Part shown: in pieces, positions 9,141 to 19,179 of the stretch
Layout of the letters: the number at the start of each line of letters is the position of its first letter
Numbering within the stretch: the stretch's first letter is position 1
Source of the DNA: Candidatus Eiseniibacteriota bacterium
Lineage (GTDB): Bacteria; Eisenbacteria; RBG-16-71-46
Reading direction: 5' to 3'
Length of the DNA stretch: 40,638 bases
Assembly: GCA_005893295.1 (NCBI GenBank)
Contig: VBOY01000013.1
Location: forward strand, 37,071 to 77,708
Translations under genes and position numbers: made by a program
The notes under the pieces: generated by a model
Seen by the model: only the letters and a program-made list of their open reading frames with translations
Database searches by the model: none
Told to the model about the DNA's origin: nothing

Positions 9141-10939
9141 GCCACTGGCTCGGCCGTCTCGAGCGGATCGTCGCGAGCGCCTGCCTCGCGGCCATGGTGT
9201 TGTTGCCGCTCGCGGAAATCCCGGTGCGGGCGCTCTTCAAGATCGGGATCCCGGGCTCCGGGCCCTTCGTGCAGCATCTGACGCTGTGGGTCGGGTTCTT
9301 GGGTGCGGCGCTGGCGGCCCGCGACGGCCGCCTGCTGGCGCTCGCCACCGCGAGCTTCCTGCCGGAAGGCTGGCCCCGCCGCGCCGCCTCGATCGCCTCC
9401 GCGTGGGTCGCCGGCGCGGTCGCGGTGCTGCTCTGGCGTGCGAGCCTGATGATGGTGCTCACCGAGCGCACCGCAGCCACGCAAATCGCGGCGGGCGTGC
9501 CGATCTGGGTCGGCCAGCTCGTCCTGCCGGTCTGCTTCGGGCTGATCGCGCTGCGACTGGCATGGCGGGCCGCTCCGGACGCGATGGGTCGCCTGATCGC
9601 GGCGACCGGCGTGGCCGCCGGACTGTTGGTCGGCCAGTTCCCGGATCTCCTCAAGGGTGTTTCTCCCTGGCCGGGAGCGCTGCTGCTGGTGCTCGGCACC
9701 GCGCTCGGCGGCCCGATCTTCGCCGCGCTCGGCGGGTTCGCCCTCCTGTTCTTCCTCCGCGACGGCGTGACCATCGCCGCGATCCCCGCCGAGACCTATC
9801 GGCTCGCGGTGTTCCCGACGTTGGCGGCGATCCCGCTCTTCACTCTCACCGGCTTCGTGCTCTCGGAGGCGCGGGCCTCCGAGCGCCTGCTGCGCGTCTT
9901 CCGCGCCGCGGTCGGTGGGGTGCCGGGCGGCACGGCGGTGGTCTGCGCCACCCTGTGCGCGTTCTTCACCGCCTTCACCGGCGGCTCGGGGGTGACGATC
10001 CTGGCCCTGGGAGCCCTGCTCTATCAGGCGTTGCGCGCCGACTCCTACCGCGAGCGATTCTCGCTCGGTCTCATCACCGCGTGCGGCTCGCTGGGACTGC
10101 TCTTTCCCCCGTCGATGCCCCTCATCCTCTACGGGATCGTCGCCCACGTGCCGATCGAAGACGTCTTCCTGGGCGGCGTCCTTCCAGGGTTCCTGCTGCT
10201 CGGCTTGACCGCGGCGTGGGGAGTGCGCGAGGGCATGCTGACCTCGACCGGCCGGACGCGCTTCTCCTTTGGCGAGCTATGGGCTTCCATGGTCGAGGCG
10301 AAGTGGGAGCTGCTTCTGCCGGTGTTCGTGGTGGGCGCGATCTACAGCGGCTTCGCATCGCTGGTCGAGGCCTCGGCCCTCACCGTGCTCTATGCGTTCG
10401 TGATCGAGTTCCTGGTCGTGCGCGACCTGTCCGTGCGCCGCGACCTCGGCCGCGTGCTCTCCCAATGCGTGGTGGTGGTGGGCGGCGTGCTGGTGATCCT
10501 CGGCTGCGCGATGGGGCTCAGCAGCTACATGGTGGATGCCGAGGTGCCCGCCCGGATGGTCGAGTGGACCCAGGCGCACGTCCATTCGCCGCTCGTCTTT
10601 CTGCTCGGGCTCAACCTCTTCCTGCTCGTGGTCGGCTGCTTGCTCGACATCTTCTCGGCGATCGTCGTCGTGGTGCCGCTCATCGTGCCGATCGGCATGG
10701 CATTTGGAATTCATCCCGTGCACTTGGCGATTATCTTCGTTGCCAACCTCGAGCTGGGTTATCTCACGCCTCCGGTCGGGCTCAACTTGTTCCTCGCCTC
10801 GTACCGGTTCGAGAGGCCGGTGCTCGAAGTGACGCGGGCCGCGGTGCCGATGCTCCTGATCCTGGGCTTCGGCGTGCTGGTGATCACTTACGCGCCGTGG
10901 CTCACGACCGGGATCCTTCACGCCCTGGGTCGCCGATGA
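9137..10939 (+). CDS. TRAP transporter fused small/large permease (DctQM)
   Basis: DctQ-like N-terminus (VASACLAAMVLLPLAEIPVRALF) continuous with DctM (FTLTGFVLSEARASERLLRVFRAAVGGVPGGTAVVCATLCAFFTAFTGGSGVTILALG...LGYLTPPVGLNLFLAS); start probably CTG in CTGA overlap after SD GGAGGGG. Confidence 0.88.
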   Translation: MSHWLGRLERIVASACLAAMVLLPLAEIPVRALFKIGIPGSGPFVQHLTLWVGFLGAALAARDGRLLALATASFLPEGWPRRAASIASAWVAGAVAVLLWRASLMMVLTERTAATQIAAGVPIWVGQLVLPVCFGLIALRLAWRAAPDAMGRLIAATGVAAGLLVGQFPDLLKGVSPWPGALLLVLGTALGGPIFAALGGFALLFFLRDGVTIAAIPAETYRLAVFPTLAAIPLFTLTGFVLSEARASERLLRVFRAAVGGVPGGTAVVCATLCAFFTAFTGGSGVTILALGALLYQALRADSYRERFSLGLITACGSLGLLFPPSMPLILYGIVAHVPIEDVFLGGVLPGFLLLGLTAAWGVREGMLTSTGRTRFSFGELWASMVEAKWELLLPVFVVGAIYSGFASLVEASALTVLYAFVIEFLVVRDLSVRRDLGRVLSQCVVVVGGVLVILGCAMGLSSYMVDAEVPARMVEWTQAHVHSPLVFLLGLNLFLLVVGCLLDIFSAIVVVVPLIVPIGMAFGIHPVHLAIIFVANLELGYLTPPVGLNLFLASYRFERPVLEVTRAAVPMLLILGFGVLVITYAPWLTTGILHALGRR

Positions 10940-12654
10940 GGCGCTGGCGCGGGCCCGCTCGGAGGCTGCCTCGGCGATCGCCGCCCGGGGTCCGGGCGAC
11001 GGGTGCTACCGCGCTCGCCATCGCCGCGCTCTGGCTGGGCGGCTGCGCCCGGTCCGTCGGCACCAGCGCCTACGACCCCGGACCGAACGGTTCACCACGC
11101 CGCGGCGGACACGCCGTGTTCGTGCGCGAGGAGGATCCCGACTACCTCGATCCCGCGCTCTCCTACGGCCTCTACTCGGCCCCGGTGACGGAGGCGATCT
11201 TCCATACCCTGCTCGACTACCAAGGCGTTCCCGGACCGGCGGGCGCGCGGCTCATCCCCGATCTGGCCGAGGCGCTGCCCGACGTCCGCGAAAGCGGAAC
11301 GCTGTACTGCTTTCGCGTGCGGCGCGAAGCGCGCTTCGGCGCACCGCTCCACCGTCACATCACCGCCGCCGACTTCAAGTACTCGATCGAACGGCTGTTC
11401 AAGGTCAGCTCGCCCGGGGTCAACTTCTACCGTCACATCGTGGGCGCCGATCGCGTGCTGGCGGGCCGAGATTCGCTGCTTCAGGGCGTGATCGCGCGCG
11501 GGGACTCGCTCTACATCCGGCTCACGAAACCAGACCCGGTGTTCCTCCACATCGTCTCCATGACCTTCACCGCCCCTCTGCCGCGCGAGATCGCGGAGCC
11601 CTACGCGCGCACCTTCTCGCAGCACACCGTGGCGAGCGGCCCGTTCCAAGTGGCCGAGTTCGTCCCGCGACGGCACGTGATCCTGGTGCGCAACCCCGAC
11701 TACTGCGGCACGCCAGCCTGGCTCGATACCTTCGAGCTCAGGCTCGGCGTGAGCGCCGTCAACGGCGTGGCGCTGATCCGTCGCGGTCTGGCCGACGGCG
11801 GGTTCTTCGAGGTTCCGCCGGCGGAGTACGCGCGACTGCGGGCGGATTCGGTGTGGCGGGGCCAGATCAGCGTGGATGACGGGCTCGAGACCGATTTCCT
11901 GTTCTTCAACGTGCGCAAGGCCCCCTTCAACGACCCGCGCGTGCGGCAGGCGATCTGCTGGGCGGTCGATCGCCGCGCGCTGCTCAAGGCCTATTCGGGC
12001 AAGGGCCGAATCGCCGGCGAGTTCCTTCCGCCCGGGATGCCGGGAGCCAGGCCCCTCGGCCGCTACGCCGGGCCCGACCTCCGGCGTGCCCGCCAACTGC
12101 TCGCGGCGGCGGGCTACCCGCGGGGCTTCAGGACCCGTCTCTACGGGTACACGGCCGAGCCGATCCCCCGGCTGCTCACGATCGTGCAGCAGCAGCTCGC
12201 CGACGTCGGCATTCGGGCCGATCTCGACATGGGCGAAGCGGTCGGCTACACGTCGATGGCCCAGGACACGTCGAACCACGTTCCCTTCGGCTACTACGCC
12301 TGGACTGCCGACTACGTGGATCCTTCGAACTTCTTCGATACGCTGCTCAACGGTCGCCGCATCACGGCGACGAACAACAACGATCTGAGCCTGTTCGACG
12401 ACCCGGACGTGAACGATCGGATCGAGCGGGCCATGGCGACGGCCGACGACTCGGCCCGCGCTCGCCTGTGGCGCGAAGTGGACGAGCGCGTGATGGATCA
12501 GGCACCGGTGCTGCCCTTGGTGCACATCTACGAAAGCCGGCTCTACGGCTTGAGGCTCGGCGGCTGGTACCGGCACGTCACCCGCCTCCTCAAGATCGAG
12601 GATCTGTACCTCAAGTCGCCGCGGAGCGGGGCCGCGCGGCGAGGCTCTCCGTGA
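10936..12654 (+). CDS. ABC transporter substrate-binding protein, family 5 (OppA/DppA-like) lipoprotein
   Basis: ATGA overlap; lipobox LWLGGCA; DPDYLDPALSYGLYSAPVTEAIFHTLLDY...TAADFKYSIERLF...DPRVRQAICWAVDRRAL. Confidence 0.93.
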   Translation: MRRWRGPARRLPRRSPPGVRATGATALAIAALWLGGCARSVGTSAYDPGPNGSPRRGGHAVFVREEDPDYLDPALSYGLYSAPVTEAIFHTLLDYQGVPGPAGARLIPDLAEALPDVRESGTLYCFRVRREARFGAPLHRHITAADFKYSIERLFKVSSPGVNFYRHIVGADRVLAGRDSLLQGVIARGDSLYIRLTKPDPVFLHIVSMTFTAPLPREIAEPYARTFSQHTVASGPFQVAEFVPRRHVILVRNPDYCGTPAWLDTFELRLGVSAVNGVALIRRGLADGGFFEVPPAEYARLRADSVWRGQISVDDGLETDFLFFNVRKAPFNDPRVRQAICWAVDRRALLKAYSGKGRIAGEFLPPGMPGARPLGRYAGPDLRRARQLLAAAGYPRGFRTRLYGYTAEPIPRLLTIVQQQLADVGIRADLDMGEAVGYTSMAQDTSNHVPFGYYAWTADYVDPSNFFDTLLNGRRITATNNNDLSLFDDPDVNDRIERAMATADDSARARLWREVDERVMDQAPVLPLVHIYESRLYGLRLGGWYRHVTRLLKIEDLYLKSPRSGAARRGSP

Positions 12655-13622
12655 CCACGGCAACATCGGTGTCGATCGAGGCAGGCGACCTCGAAGCCAG
12701 CCGGCAGCGCTCGGCCCTGGCGGATGCGGCGCGGCGCTTCGCTGCCGACCGTTGGGCGCTCGCGGGAATGGTGTTCCTGAGCCTGCTCCTCCTCCTGGCG
12801 CTCGGCGCGCCCTGGATCGCCACCCACGTGCTCCATGCTTCGGCCTATCGGCTCGCGATGATGGACCAGATCCAGGTCCATGGCCGCCCGGTCGAGGTGG
12901 TCTCGGCCGAAGGCGTGCCGGTCGGCCCCAACGTCCGCTTCACGCTCGGGGCCGACCTGATCGGGCGCGACGTGCTGGCCCGCATCCTCTACGGCGCGCG
13001 CATCTCGCTGCTCGTCTCCACGCTCGGCACGTTGCTCGCTGTGCTGCTGGGGCTGGCCGTGGGCCTGCTGGCCGGGTTCTACCGTGGCGTCGTGGATGCG
13101 ATCCTGTCGCGCTTCATCGACGCGATGATGGCAATCCCCATCCTGCTGTTGGCGATCGCGCTGGCCTCGGTGCTGCGCGGCGGCAGCGTGTGGACCGTGG
13201 TGTTGATCCTGGGGCTCGTGAACTGGACCTACCTGGCGCGCATCCTGCGGGCCGAGGTGCTGTCGCTGCGGGAGAAGGAGTTCATCGAGGCGGCGCGGGC
13301 GGTCGGCGCCGGCGACCGCCGCATTCTGGCGCGCCACGTGCTGCCCAACCTGGCCGGGCCGCTGCTGGTGTTCGCCACCCTGTCGATGGCGGGGAACATC
13401 CTGCTCGAGAGCGCCCTGTCGTTCCTCGGGGTGGGAATCCAGTCACCGACGCCGTCGTGGGGCAACATGATCCAGGAGGGGATGGGGTTCTACACCGTGG
13501 CCTGGTGGATCACGCTCTTTCCGGGGCTCGCGATCCTGCTCACCGTGGTGAGCCTCAACCTGGTCGGCGACGGGCTCAAGGACGCCCTGATGCCCGGATC
13601 GCGGGCGCGGAGCCGGCCGTGA
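12651..13622 (+). CDS. ABC transporter permease (DppC/OppC-like)
   Basis: GTGA overlap; GADLIGRDVLARILYGARISLLVS...EFIEAARAVGAGDRRILARHVLPNLAGPLLV EAA motif. Confidence 0.93.
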   Translation: MTTATSVSIEAGDLEASRQRSALADAARRFAADRWALAGMVFLSLLLLLALGAPWIATHVLHASAYRLAMMDQIQVHGRPVEVVSAEGVPVGPNVRFTLGADLIGRDVLARILYGARISLLVSTLGTLLAVLLGLAVGLLAGFYRGVVDAILSRFIDAMMAIPILLLAIALASVLRGGSVWTVVLILGLVNWTYLARILRAEVLSLREKEFIEAARAVGAGDRRILARHVLPNLAGPLLVFATLSMAGNILLESALSFLGVGIQSPTPSWGNMIQEGMGFYTVAWWITLFPGLAILLTVVSLNLVGDGLKDALMPGSRARSRP

Positions 13623-14569
13623 CCGTCACCATCGCGCGGCGGCTCGCGTTGAGCGTGGTGGTGCTGGTGATCGTGTGCGCGATCACCTTCGTGATCTTCT
13701 TCGCCGTGCCGGGCAAGCCCGCCGAGCTGATCGCGGGCAAGTACGCCACGCCCCAGACGGTCGCCCTGATCGAGAAGCGCCTCGGGCTCGATCAGCCGAA
13801 GCCGCTTCAGTTCCTGCGCTTCATCACGCACGCCGCCCGTGGCGACTGGGGGTTCTCCTACGTGAGCCAGCAGCCGGTACTGCCGACGATTCTGGTGGCG
13901 TTCCCGAAGACGTTGTCGCTCACCCTCGGCGCGCTGGTGATCTGGATCCTGCTCGGCGTCCCGGTGGGTATCCTGAGCGCGCTCAAGCCGGGCTCGGTGT
14001 GGGATCGCATGGCGATGGTGGGAGCGTTGGTGGGCATCTCGATGCCGGCGTACTGGATCGGCCTGCTGTTCCTGCGATTGTTCGCGGACCTGCTCGGCTG
14101 GTTTCCCCTCGGCGACTATGAGGAGATCGCGCGCGCCGGGGTCTCGGGCTGGGCGCACCACCTGGCGCTGCCCTGGGTGACTCTGGCGCTGCTCTACGCC
14201 GGCTGGTACGCGCGCATGACCCGCGCCCAGATGCTGGACGTCGCGCGTCTCGACTACGTGCGCACGGCGTACGCCAAGGGGCTGTCGCGGCGTGCCGTGG
14301 TGGGTCGGCACATCCTGCGGAACGCCCTGCTGCCGCTCGTCACCATGCTCGGCATGGACGTGGCGTATTTGTTGGGGGGCGCGGTGCTCACCGAGAGCGT
14401 GTTCGGGATCCCCGGGATCGGTGGCCTCGCCTGGCGCGCGATCCGCATGCGCGACTTGCCGATGGTCATGGGCACGGTGTTGTTCGCCGCGGTGTTCATC
14501 GTGCTCGCCAACCTGATCGTCGACCTGATCTACTGCGCGCTCGATCCACGCATCCAGGCCGACGCCTGA
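13619..14569 (+). CDS. ABC transporter permease (DppB/OppB-like)
   Basis: GTGA overlap; RGDWGFSYVSQQPVLPTI...DYVRTAYAKGLSRRAVVGRHILRNALLPLVTMLG...ESVFGIPGIG. Confidence 0.93.
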   Translation: MTVTIARRLALSVVVLVIVCAITFVIFFAVPGKPAELIAGKYATPQTVALIEKRLGLDQPKPLQFLRFITHAARGDWGFSYVSQQPVLPTILVAFPKTLSLTLGALVIWILLGVPVGILSALKPGSVWDRMAMVGALVGISMPAYWIGLLFLRLFADLLGWFPLGDYEEIARAGVSGWAHHLALPWVTLALLYAGWYARMTRAQMLDVARLDYVRTAYAKGLSRRAVVGRHILRNALLPLVTMLGMDVAYLLGGAVLTESVFGIPGIGGLAWRAIRMRDLPMVMGTVLFAAVFIVLANLIVDLIYCALDPRIQADA

Positions 14570-14577
14570 GGTTCTCC

Positions 14578-16428
14578 CTACATTGCGTCGGCGCGCACCG
14601 TGGCGTCGCTCGGCGTGGGTACCAGCGGACGCTCGGGCTCGGGAGTGAAGTCCTCGCCCGGATTGATGAAGCGATCGCTCTCGATCTTGTGCTGGCGGTC
14701 GTGGAGCTGGCGATACCGCCCGTGCCTTGCGAGCAGCTCGTGATGCGTACCACGCTCGACGATCCGTCCCTCTTCGAGCACCAGGATCTGGTCGGCGCTC
14801 CGGATGGTCGACAGTCGGTGCGCGATCACGAAAGTCGTGCGACCGCGCCGCAGCGAGTTCAGGCCGTCCTGGATGAGCGCCTCGCTCTCGCTGTCGAGGC
14901 TGGACGTGGCTTCATCGAGAATCAGGATGCGCGGATCGGCCAGAATGGCGCGGGCGATGGCCACCCGCTGGCGCTGCCCTCCCGAGAGGCGGATCCCACG
15001 TTCACCGACGATGGAGTCGTACCCCTGAGGGAAGCCCAACACGAACTCGTCGCAGTGAGCGATCGCGCTCGCCTCGCGGACCTGCTCCGGGGTGGCGTCC
15101 GGCCGCGAGAAGCGGATGTTGTCGGCCACCGTGCCGTCGAACAGGAAATTGTCCTGGAGCACCACCCCCAGATGCCCGCGGTAGTCACGCAGCCGCAGCC
15201 TTTCCAGATCCATGCCATCCACCACCACGTGGCCCTTCTGCGGGTGGTGGAACGCCATGATCAGGCCGATCAGCGTGCTCTTGCCCGAGCCGCTCGAGCC
15301 CACCAGCGCCGTGGTCGAGCCGGCGCGCGAGCGGAACGAGACGCCCCGCAATACCGGCACCCCCTCCTGGTATTCGAACCACACGTCCTCGAACGCGATA
15401 TCTCCTGCCACGCCATCCACCGGGAGGCGCCCGTCCTCGTCTCCTTCGGTCGTCGTGCCGAGGATCTCGCGGATGCGGTCGAGCCCTGCGAAGGCCTCGG
15501 TGATCTGGGTGCCAATCGACGCGATCTGTACCAGGGGCGCGGCCATCAGCCCGGTGAAGAACACGTACATCACGAAGTCGCCCAGGGTCATCGTGCCGGC
15601 CAGGATCGCGCGGCCGCCGATCACCGTCATGATCACGCCGATCGTGCCGACGATCACCGAGGAGAACGCGGTGATGGTCGAGACCCCGGTGATCGACTGG
15701 GCCACGTTGCGGAACAGGCGGTGCACCCCGCGTGCAAAGGTGAGCTGCTCGCGCTTCTCGGCGGTGTAGGCCTTGACGACTCGAATTCCGCCCAGCGACT
15801 CGGTGAGCCGTCCCGTCACTTCGGCCTGGATCTGGCCGCGCTTGCGGAACAGGGGTCGTAGCCGTGAGAACGCCAGCGCCATGGCGCCGCCGAAGGCGAC
15901 CAGCACGAACAGCGTGATCGAGGTGAGGCGCCAGTTGAGGGCGAACAGCAGGGTGAGCGCGATCGCCGCGGTCACCAGCCCTCCGGAGAGCTGGACCAGC
16001 CCGGTGCCGACGAGATTCCGGATCCCTTCGGCGTCGTTCATGATGCGCGAGATCAAGACTCCGGTTTGGGTGGAGTCGAACGAGCGCACCGGCAACCGCG
16101 TCACGTGCTCCTGCACCCGACGGCGCATGTCGGTGATCGCTCGCTGCGCAGCCACGCCAAGCACCTGGGAGAGCGCGAACGAAGTGAACGCTTGCACCAG
16201 CGTGGCCGCTCCGGTGGCGAGCGCCAGCATCGGCAGCAGCTCGGCGCGTCGCTTTCCGATCACGTCGTCGATCAGGAACTTGGAGCTAGCCGGCAGCACC
16301 AGACCGGCGAGCTGGCCAACCAGCATGAGCACCAGTCCCAGGGCGAGGCGGGCACGATGAGACCAGGCCAGCTCCCTTGCCTCGCGCCACGCGGCGGAGA
16401 CGTCGAACGGTTTCTTGGGTGAGGCCAT
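14578..16428 (-). CDS. ABC transporter ATP-binding/permease protein (MsbA/LmrA-like exporter)
   Basis: TM domain, then Walker A GSSGSGKST, signature LSGGQRQRVAIARAIL, Walker B ILILDEATSSLD; ATG at 16428 preferred. Confidence 0.93.
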   Translation of the reverse strand: MASPKKPFDVSAAWREARELAWSHRARLALGLVLMLVGQLAGLVLPASSKFLIDDVIGKRRAELLPMLALATGAATLVQAFTSFALSQVLGVAAQRAITDMRRRVQEHVTRLPVRSFDSTQTGVLISRIMNDAEGIRNLVGTGLVQLSGGLVTAAIALTLLFALNWRLTSITLFVLVAFGGAMALAFSRLRPLFRKRGQIQAEVTGRLTESLGGIRVVKAYTAEKREQLTFARGVHRLFRNVAQSITGVSTITAFSSVIVGTIGVIMTVIGGRAILAGTMTLGDFVMYVFFTGLMAAPLVQIASIGTQITEAFAGLDRIREILGTTTEGDEDGRLPVDGVAGDIAFEDVWFEYQEGVPVLRGVSFRSRAGSTTALVGSSGSGKSTLIGLIMAFHHPQKGHVVVDGMDLERLRLRDYRGHLGVVLQDNFLFDGTVADNIRFSRPDATPEQVREASAIAHCDEFVLGFPQGYDSIVGERGIRLSGGQRQRVAIARAILADPRILILDEATSSLDSESEALIQDGLNSLRRGRTTFVIAHRLSTIRSADQILVLEEGRIVERGTHHELLARHGRYRQLHDRQHKIESDRFINPGEDFTPEPERPLVPTPSDATVRADAM

Positions 16429-16640
16429 GAAGGGTCTCCGGATCCGTGTGTCGGCCGGGCGACGGCGCGAACGACGCCATACACCATAACGCAACCCGCC
16501 TCGGGCCGGCGCCGCTGGCCGATTCGCTGGGGGCTCGGCCCCCGCCCGCCAGCCGGGCCTTGCCGGTCGAGCTTGTCAGATGCGGCAGTTCGAGCGTAGG
16601 ATTCCATCCCCAGGTGGAACGAGTCGCGAGGCCGCTTGCC

Positions 16641-17552
16641 ATGCCGAAGCCCAGCACGCCGTCTCCCATCGACCCCCACTCGATCGAAGAACCCGGCCTC
16701 CCCAAGAAACGCGTGCGTGTGAACGTCGCGGCGCTGAGCGACCGCGGTCACGTGCGGGAATCGAACGAAGACGCCTACGTCGTCTTCCGCATCGGCCGCT
16801 ACCTCGAGCGCGTGGACAGCAATGTCCCCGAGAGCGAGCTGCCGTCACGCTACGAAGAAGCGGGACACGTTATGGTCGTGGCCGACGGGCTCGGCGGCCA
16901 CGAGGCGGGGGACGTGGCGAGCCGCACCGCCCTGGTCACCACGCTTCGATTGATCCTGCGGGCGCCGAGGTGGGCCCTCAGGCTCGACGATCCGACGACG
17001 CGCGAGGCCGAGATCCGTGGATTGCTTGCCCGCTCGAAGACGTATCTCGCGAGCATCCATGCGGCGCTGCGTGAGCAAGCCTCGACGGACGCTCGCCTGG
17101 CCGGCATGGGCACCACGCTCACGGGCGCCTACTCGGTCGGCGCGGACCTGTTCGTGCTGCACGTCGGCGACTCCAAGGCCTACCTGTTGCGTGGCGGCGC
17201 ACTCGCCAAGATCACCCACGATCACACCGTGGCCCAGGAGTACGCGGATCGCGGAATCATCTCCCAGGAAGAAGTGCCCAGCCATCACATGCACCATGTC
17301 CTGACGCGCGCCGTGGGTGGCCCCGAGGAAACGCTGGAAGGCGACATGCATCACCTGCGGGTCGCGCACGGGGACCGGCTGCTGCTGTGCTCGGATGGGC
17401 TCACCGATCTTGTGACCGAGGACGAGATCGCGGCGATCCTGCGCAGTTTCCCCGCCGACGAAGCCGCGTGCCGTTCGCTCGTCGACCTGACGCTCGAGCG
17501 GGGCGGTCGCGACAACGTCACGGTCATCGTCGCCAGCTTCGCCATGGGCTAG
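16641..17552 (+). CDS. PP2C-family serine/threonine protein phosphatase
   Basis: ALSDRGHVRESNEDAYVV...MVVADGLGGHEAGDVAS...GTTLTGAYSVGADLFVLHVGDSKAYLLR...LLCSDGLTD...GGRDNVTVIV. Confidence 0.95.
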   Translation: MPKPSTPSPIDPHSIEEPGLPKKRVRVNVAALSDRGHVRESNEDAYVVFRIGRYLERVDSNVPESELPSRYEEAGHVMVVADGLGGHEAGDVASRTALVTTLRLILRAPRWALRLDDPTTREAEIRGLLARSKTYLASIHAALREQASTDARLAGMGTTLTGAYSVGADLFVLHVGDSKAYLLRGGALAKITHDHTVAQEYADRGIISQEEVPSHHMHHVLTRAVGGPEETLEGDMHHLRVAHGDRLLLCSDGLTDLVTEDEIAAILRSFPADEAACRSLVDLTLERGGRDNVTVIVASFAMG

Positions 17553-18946
17553 TCGCCCCCGGGCGGCCGCGCGTGTCGCCCGGCGGCGATCGTGGCGAAC
17601 GAGCGGCCGTGCAACTCCTCCGGCGTCACGCCGGCGTCGAGCGCCTCCCGCTCGGTGAGCGCCCCGCAGCGGATGCCCCGCAGGAAGAAGTTGATCAATC
17701 CGTGCGCGGTCGCGGCGTCGTCGAACACGTTGCCCCTCATGGCCGTCCTCGCCGCGGCGTCGACGAACGCCTTGAGGCGCGCTCCCGCTTCGAGCCGCCC
17801 TTCGAGGAAGAATGCGAACACCGCCGCGTAACGCGCCGGGAGCTGTCCCGGGCTCAAGTCCCAGCCCTGGTAGATCCCATGGCGGAGTGAGCTCCGGACG
17901 TTGTCGGCATGCAGCCTCCATGCCGCGTGCACGGTGCGTCGATTCTCCTCCTGTTGGCGCGCGGTGAGGCTCGGACCGTGCGGGCCCGCGCGATGTGGGG
18001 GCGTCGGCAGCACGGTGGTCGCGCCATCCGAGATCATCACGCGGGTGCCGGCGAGGCTCACCTGCACGACATGGCGCGCGAAGTCGCAAGCCGGGTGGGT
18101 GTGGGTCTGGTGGGCCGCCGTGATGCCGAGCTGTGCGGTGTAGTCGTAGGTTCCGAAATGAGCGCCGCGGCAGCGCCCGCGCGCCGCCGCTACCAGCGCC
18201 GGGAGCGCGACCGCCCCACGAGGATCGAGAATCGACTGCGGAGTCTCGATCATCAGCTCCAGTCGAAGCGATCCGGGTGCCATGCCGGTATGGCTCTCCA
18301 GCATCTCGAGCAGATCGACCAGGCATGCCACCTGTTCGGGAGAGGACACCTTGGGCAGCGTGACGACGAATCCGCTCGGGAGCGTCCCGCCGGTGCGCGC
18401 GGCGAGCGTGCCGATGCACAGGTCGAGCGTGCGCACCGCGCGACGCCCCGACTCCTCGGTGAGCGGCTTGATGCGTAGGCCCACGAAGGGGGGTAGCGTG
18501 CCGCGCTCCATGCCGAGCGCGAGCTGCTCGGCCACTATGACCGCATGGCCGTCTTCCTCGGCGTCGGAGCGCTGGCCATAGCCGTCCTCGAAGTCGACGC
18601 GGAAGTCCTCGACCGGTTCGCGCTCGAGCTTCTCGATCACCCGGGCGTACACGCCGTCGGAAAGCCGATCTGCTGCCGCCTCGAGGTCGTGGCCACCGCC
18701 CGGCCCAAGGCCCATCGCGTCGGCGAACGTCTTGGGATCCGGCGCGTAGTGCCGGATCCCGCCGAGAGCCGTCGCTCCCAGCTTGGCCGAGATGTCGCAT
18801 CTGAACAGATGTGCACCTCCGTAGACGGTGTGCACGGGTTGGCGTGCGCTCGTGTCTTCCGGGGTGCCCTCGGCAATGGCGCGGCTCGATCGCCCCAGGC
18901 GCGCCAGGATCTCGCATGCGCGATCTTCGTCGAGGATTGAAGCCAT
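17549..18946 (-). CDS. HpcH/HpaI aldolase/citrate lyase superfamily protein (DUF6986-like)
   Basis: DFRVDFEDGYG...LRLELMIETPQSILD...GAHFGTYDYTAQLGITAAHQTHTHPACDFARH; convergent stop shared with the PP2C gene. Confidence 0.8.
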   Translation of the reverse strand: MASILDEDRACEILARLGRSSRAIAEGTPEDTSARQPVHTVYGGAHLFRCDISAKLGATALGGIRHYAPDPKTFADAMGLGPGGGHDLEAAADRLSDGVYARVIEKLEREPVEDFRVDFEDGYGQRSDAEEDGHAVIVAEQLALGMERGTLPPFVGLRIKPLTEESGRRAVRTLDLCIGTLAARTGGTLPSGFVVTLPKVSSPEQVACLVDLLEMLESHTGMAPGSLRLELMIETPQSILDPRGAVALPALVAAARGRCRGAHFGTYDYTAQLGITAAHQTHTHPACDFARHVVQVSLAGTRVMISDGATTVLPTPPHRAGPHGPSLTARQQEENRRTVHAAWRLHADNVRSSLRHGIYQGWDLSPGQLPARYAAVFAFFLEGRLEAGARLKAFVDAAARTAMRGNVFDDAATAHGLINFFLRGIRCGALTEREALDAGVTPEELHGRSFATIAAGRHARPPGGD

Positions 18947-19179
18947 ACTGGCCTCACTCTAATCGAGGCAGCCAGCGTGAGCCGCAGTTTCCTGTGGCGT
19001 CGCCGCCTGGACTTTGACAAAATCATGACTAAGCGAGGTCGTTGCGTTGAGTGTGGCGACCAAGCGCTCCTCCTAGGGAGCAATGATCGCGGGTCCACGC
19101 GTGTGAGCGGGCTGGGTCTCCCGACCGGCCCGCTCGGCGTTGGGGGCTGGTTGGCTCCTCAGGAGCGCGCTGTGGCACA

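Noticed and set aside
9286-10935. N-terminal extension of the 1122-aa ORF 9286..12654
   Set aside because: Extension is antiframe to DctQM; the substrate-binding protein has a clear lipoprotein start at 10936 with an ATGA overlap.
16845-18917. 690-aa minus-strand ORF overlapping the aldolase and PP2C genes
   Set aside because: Out of frame with the recognised HpcH/HpaI-like protein; low-complexity Arg/Gly-rich translation.
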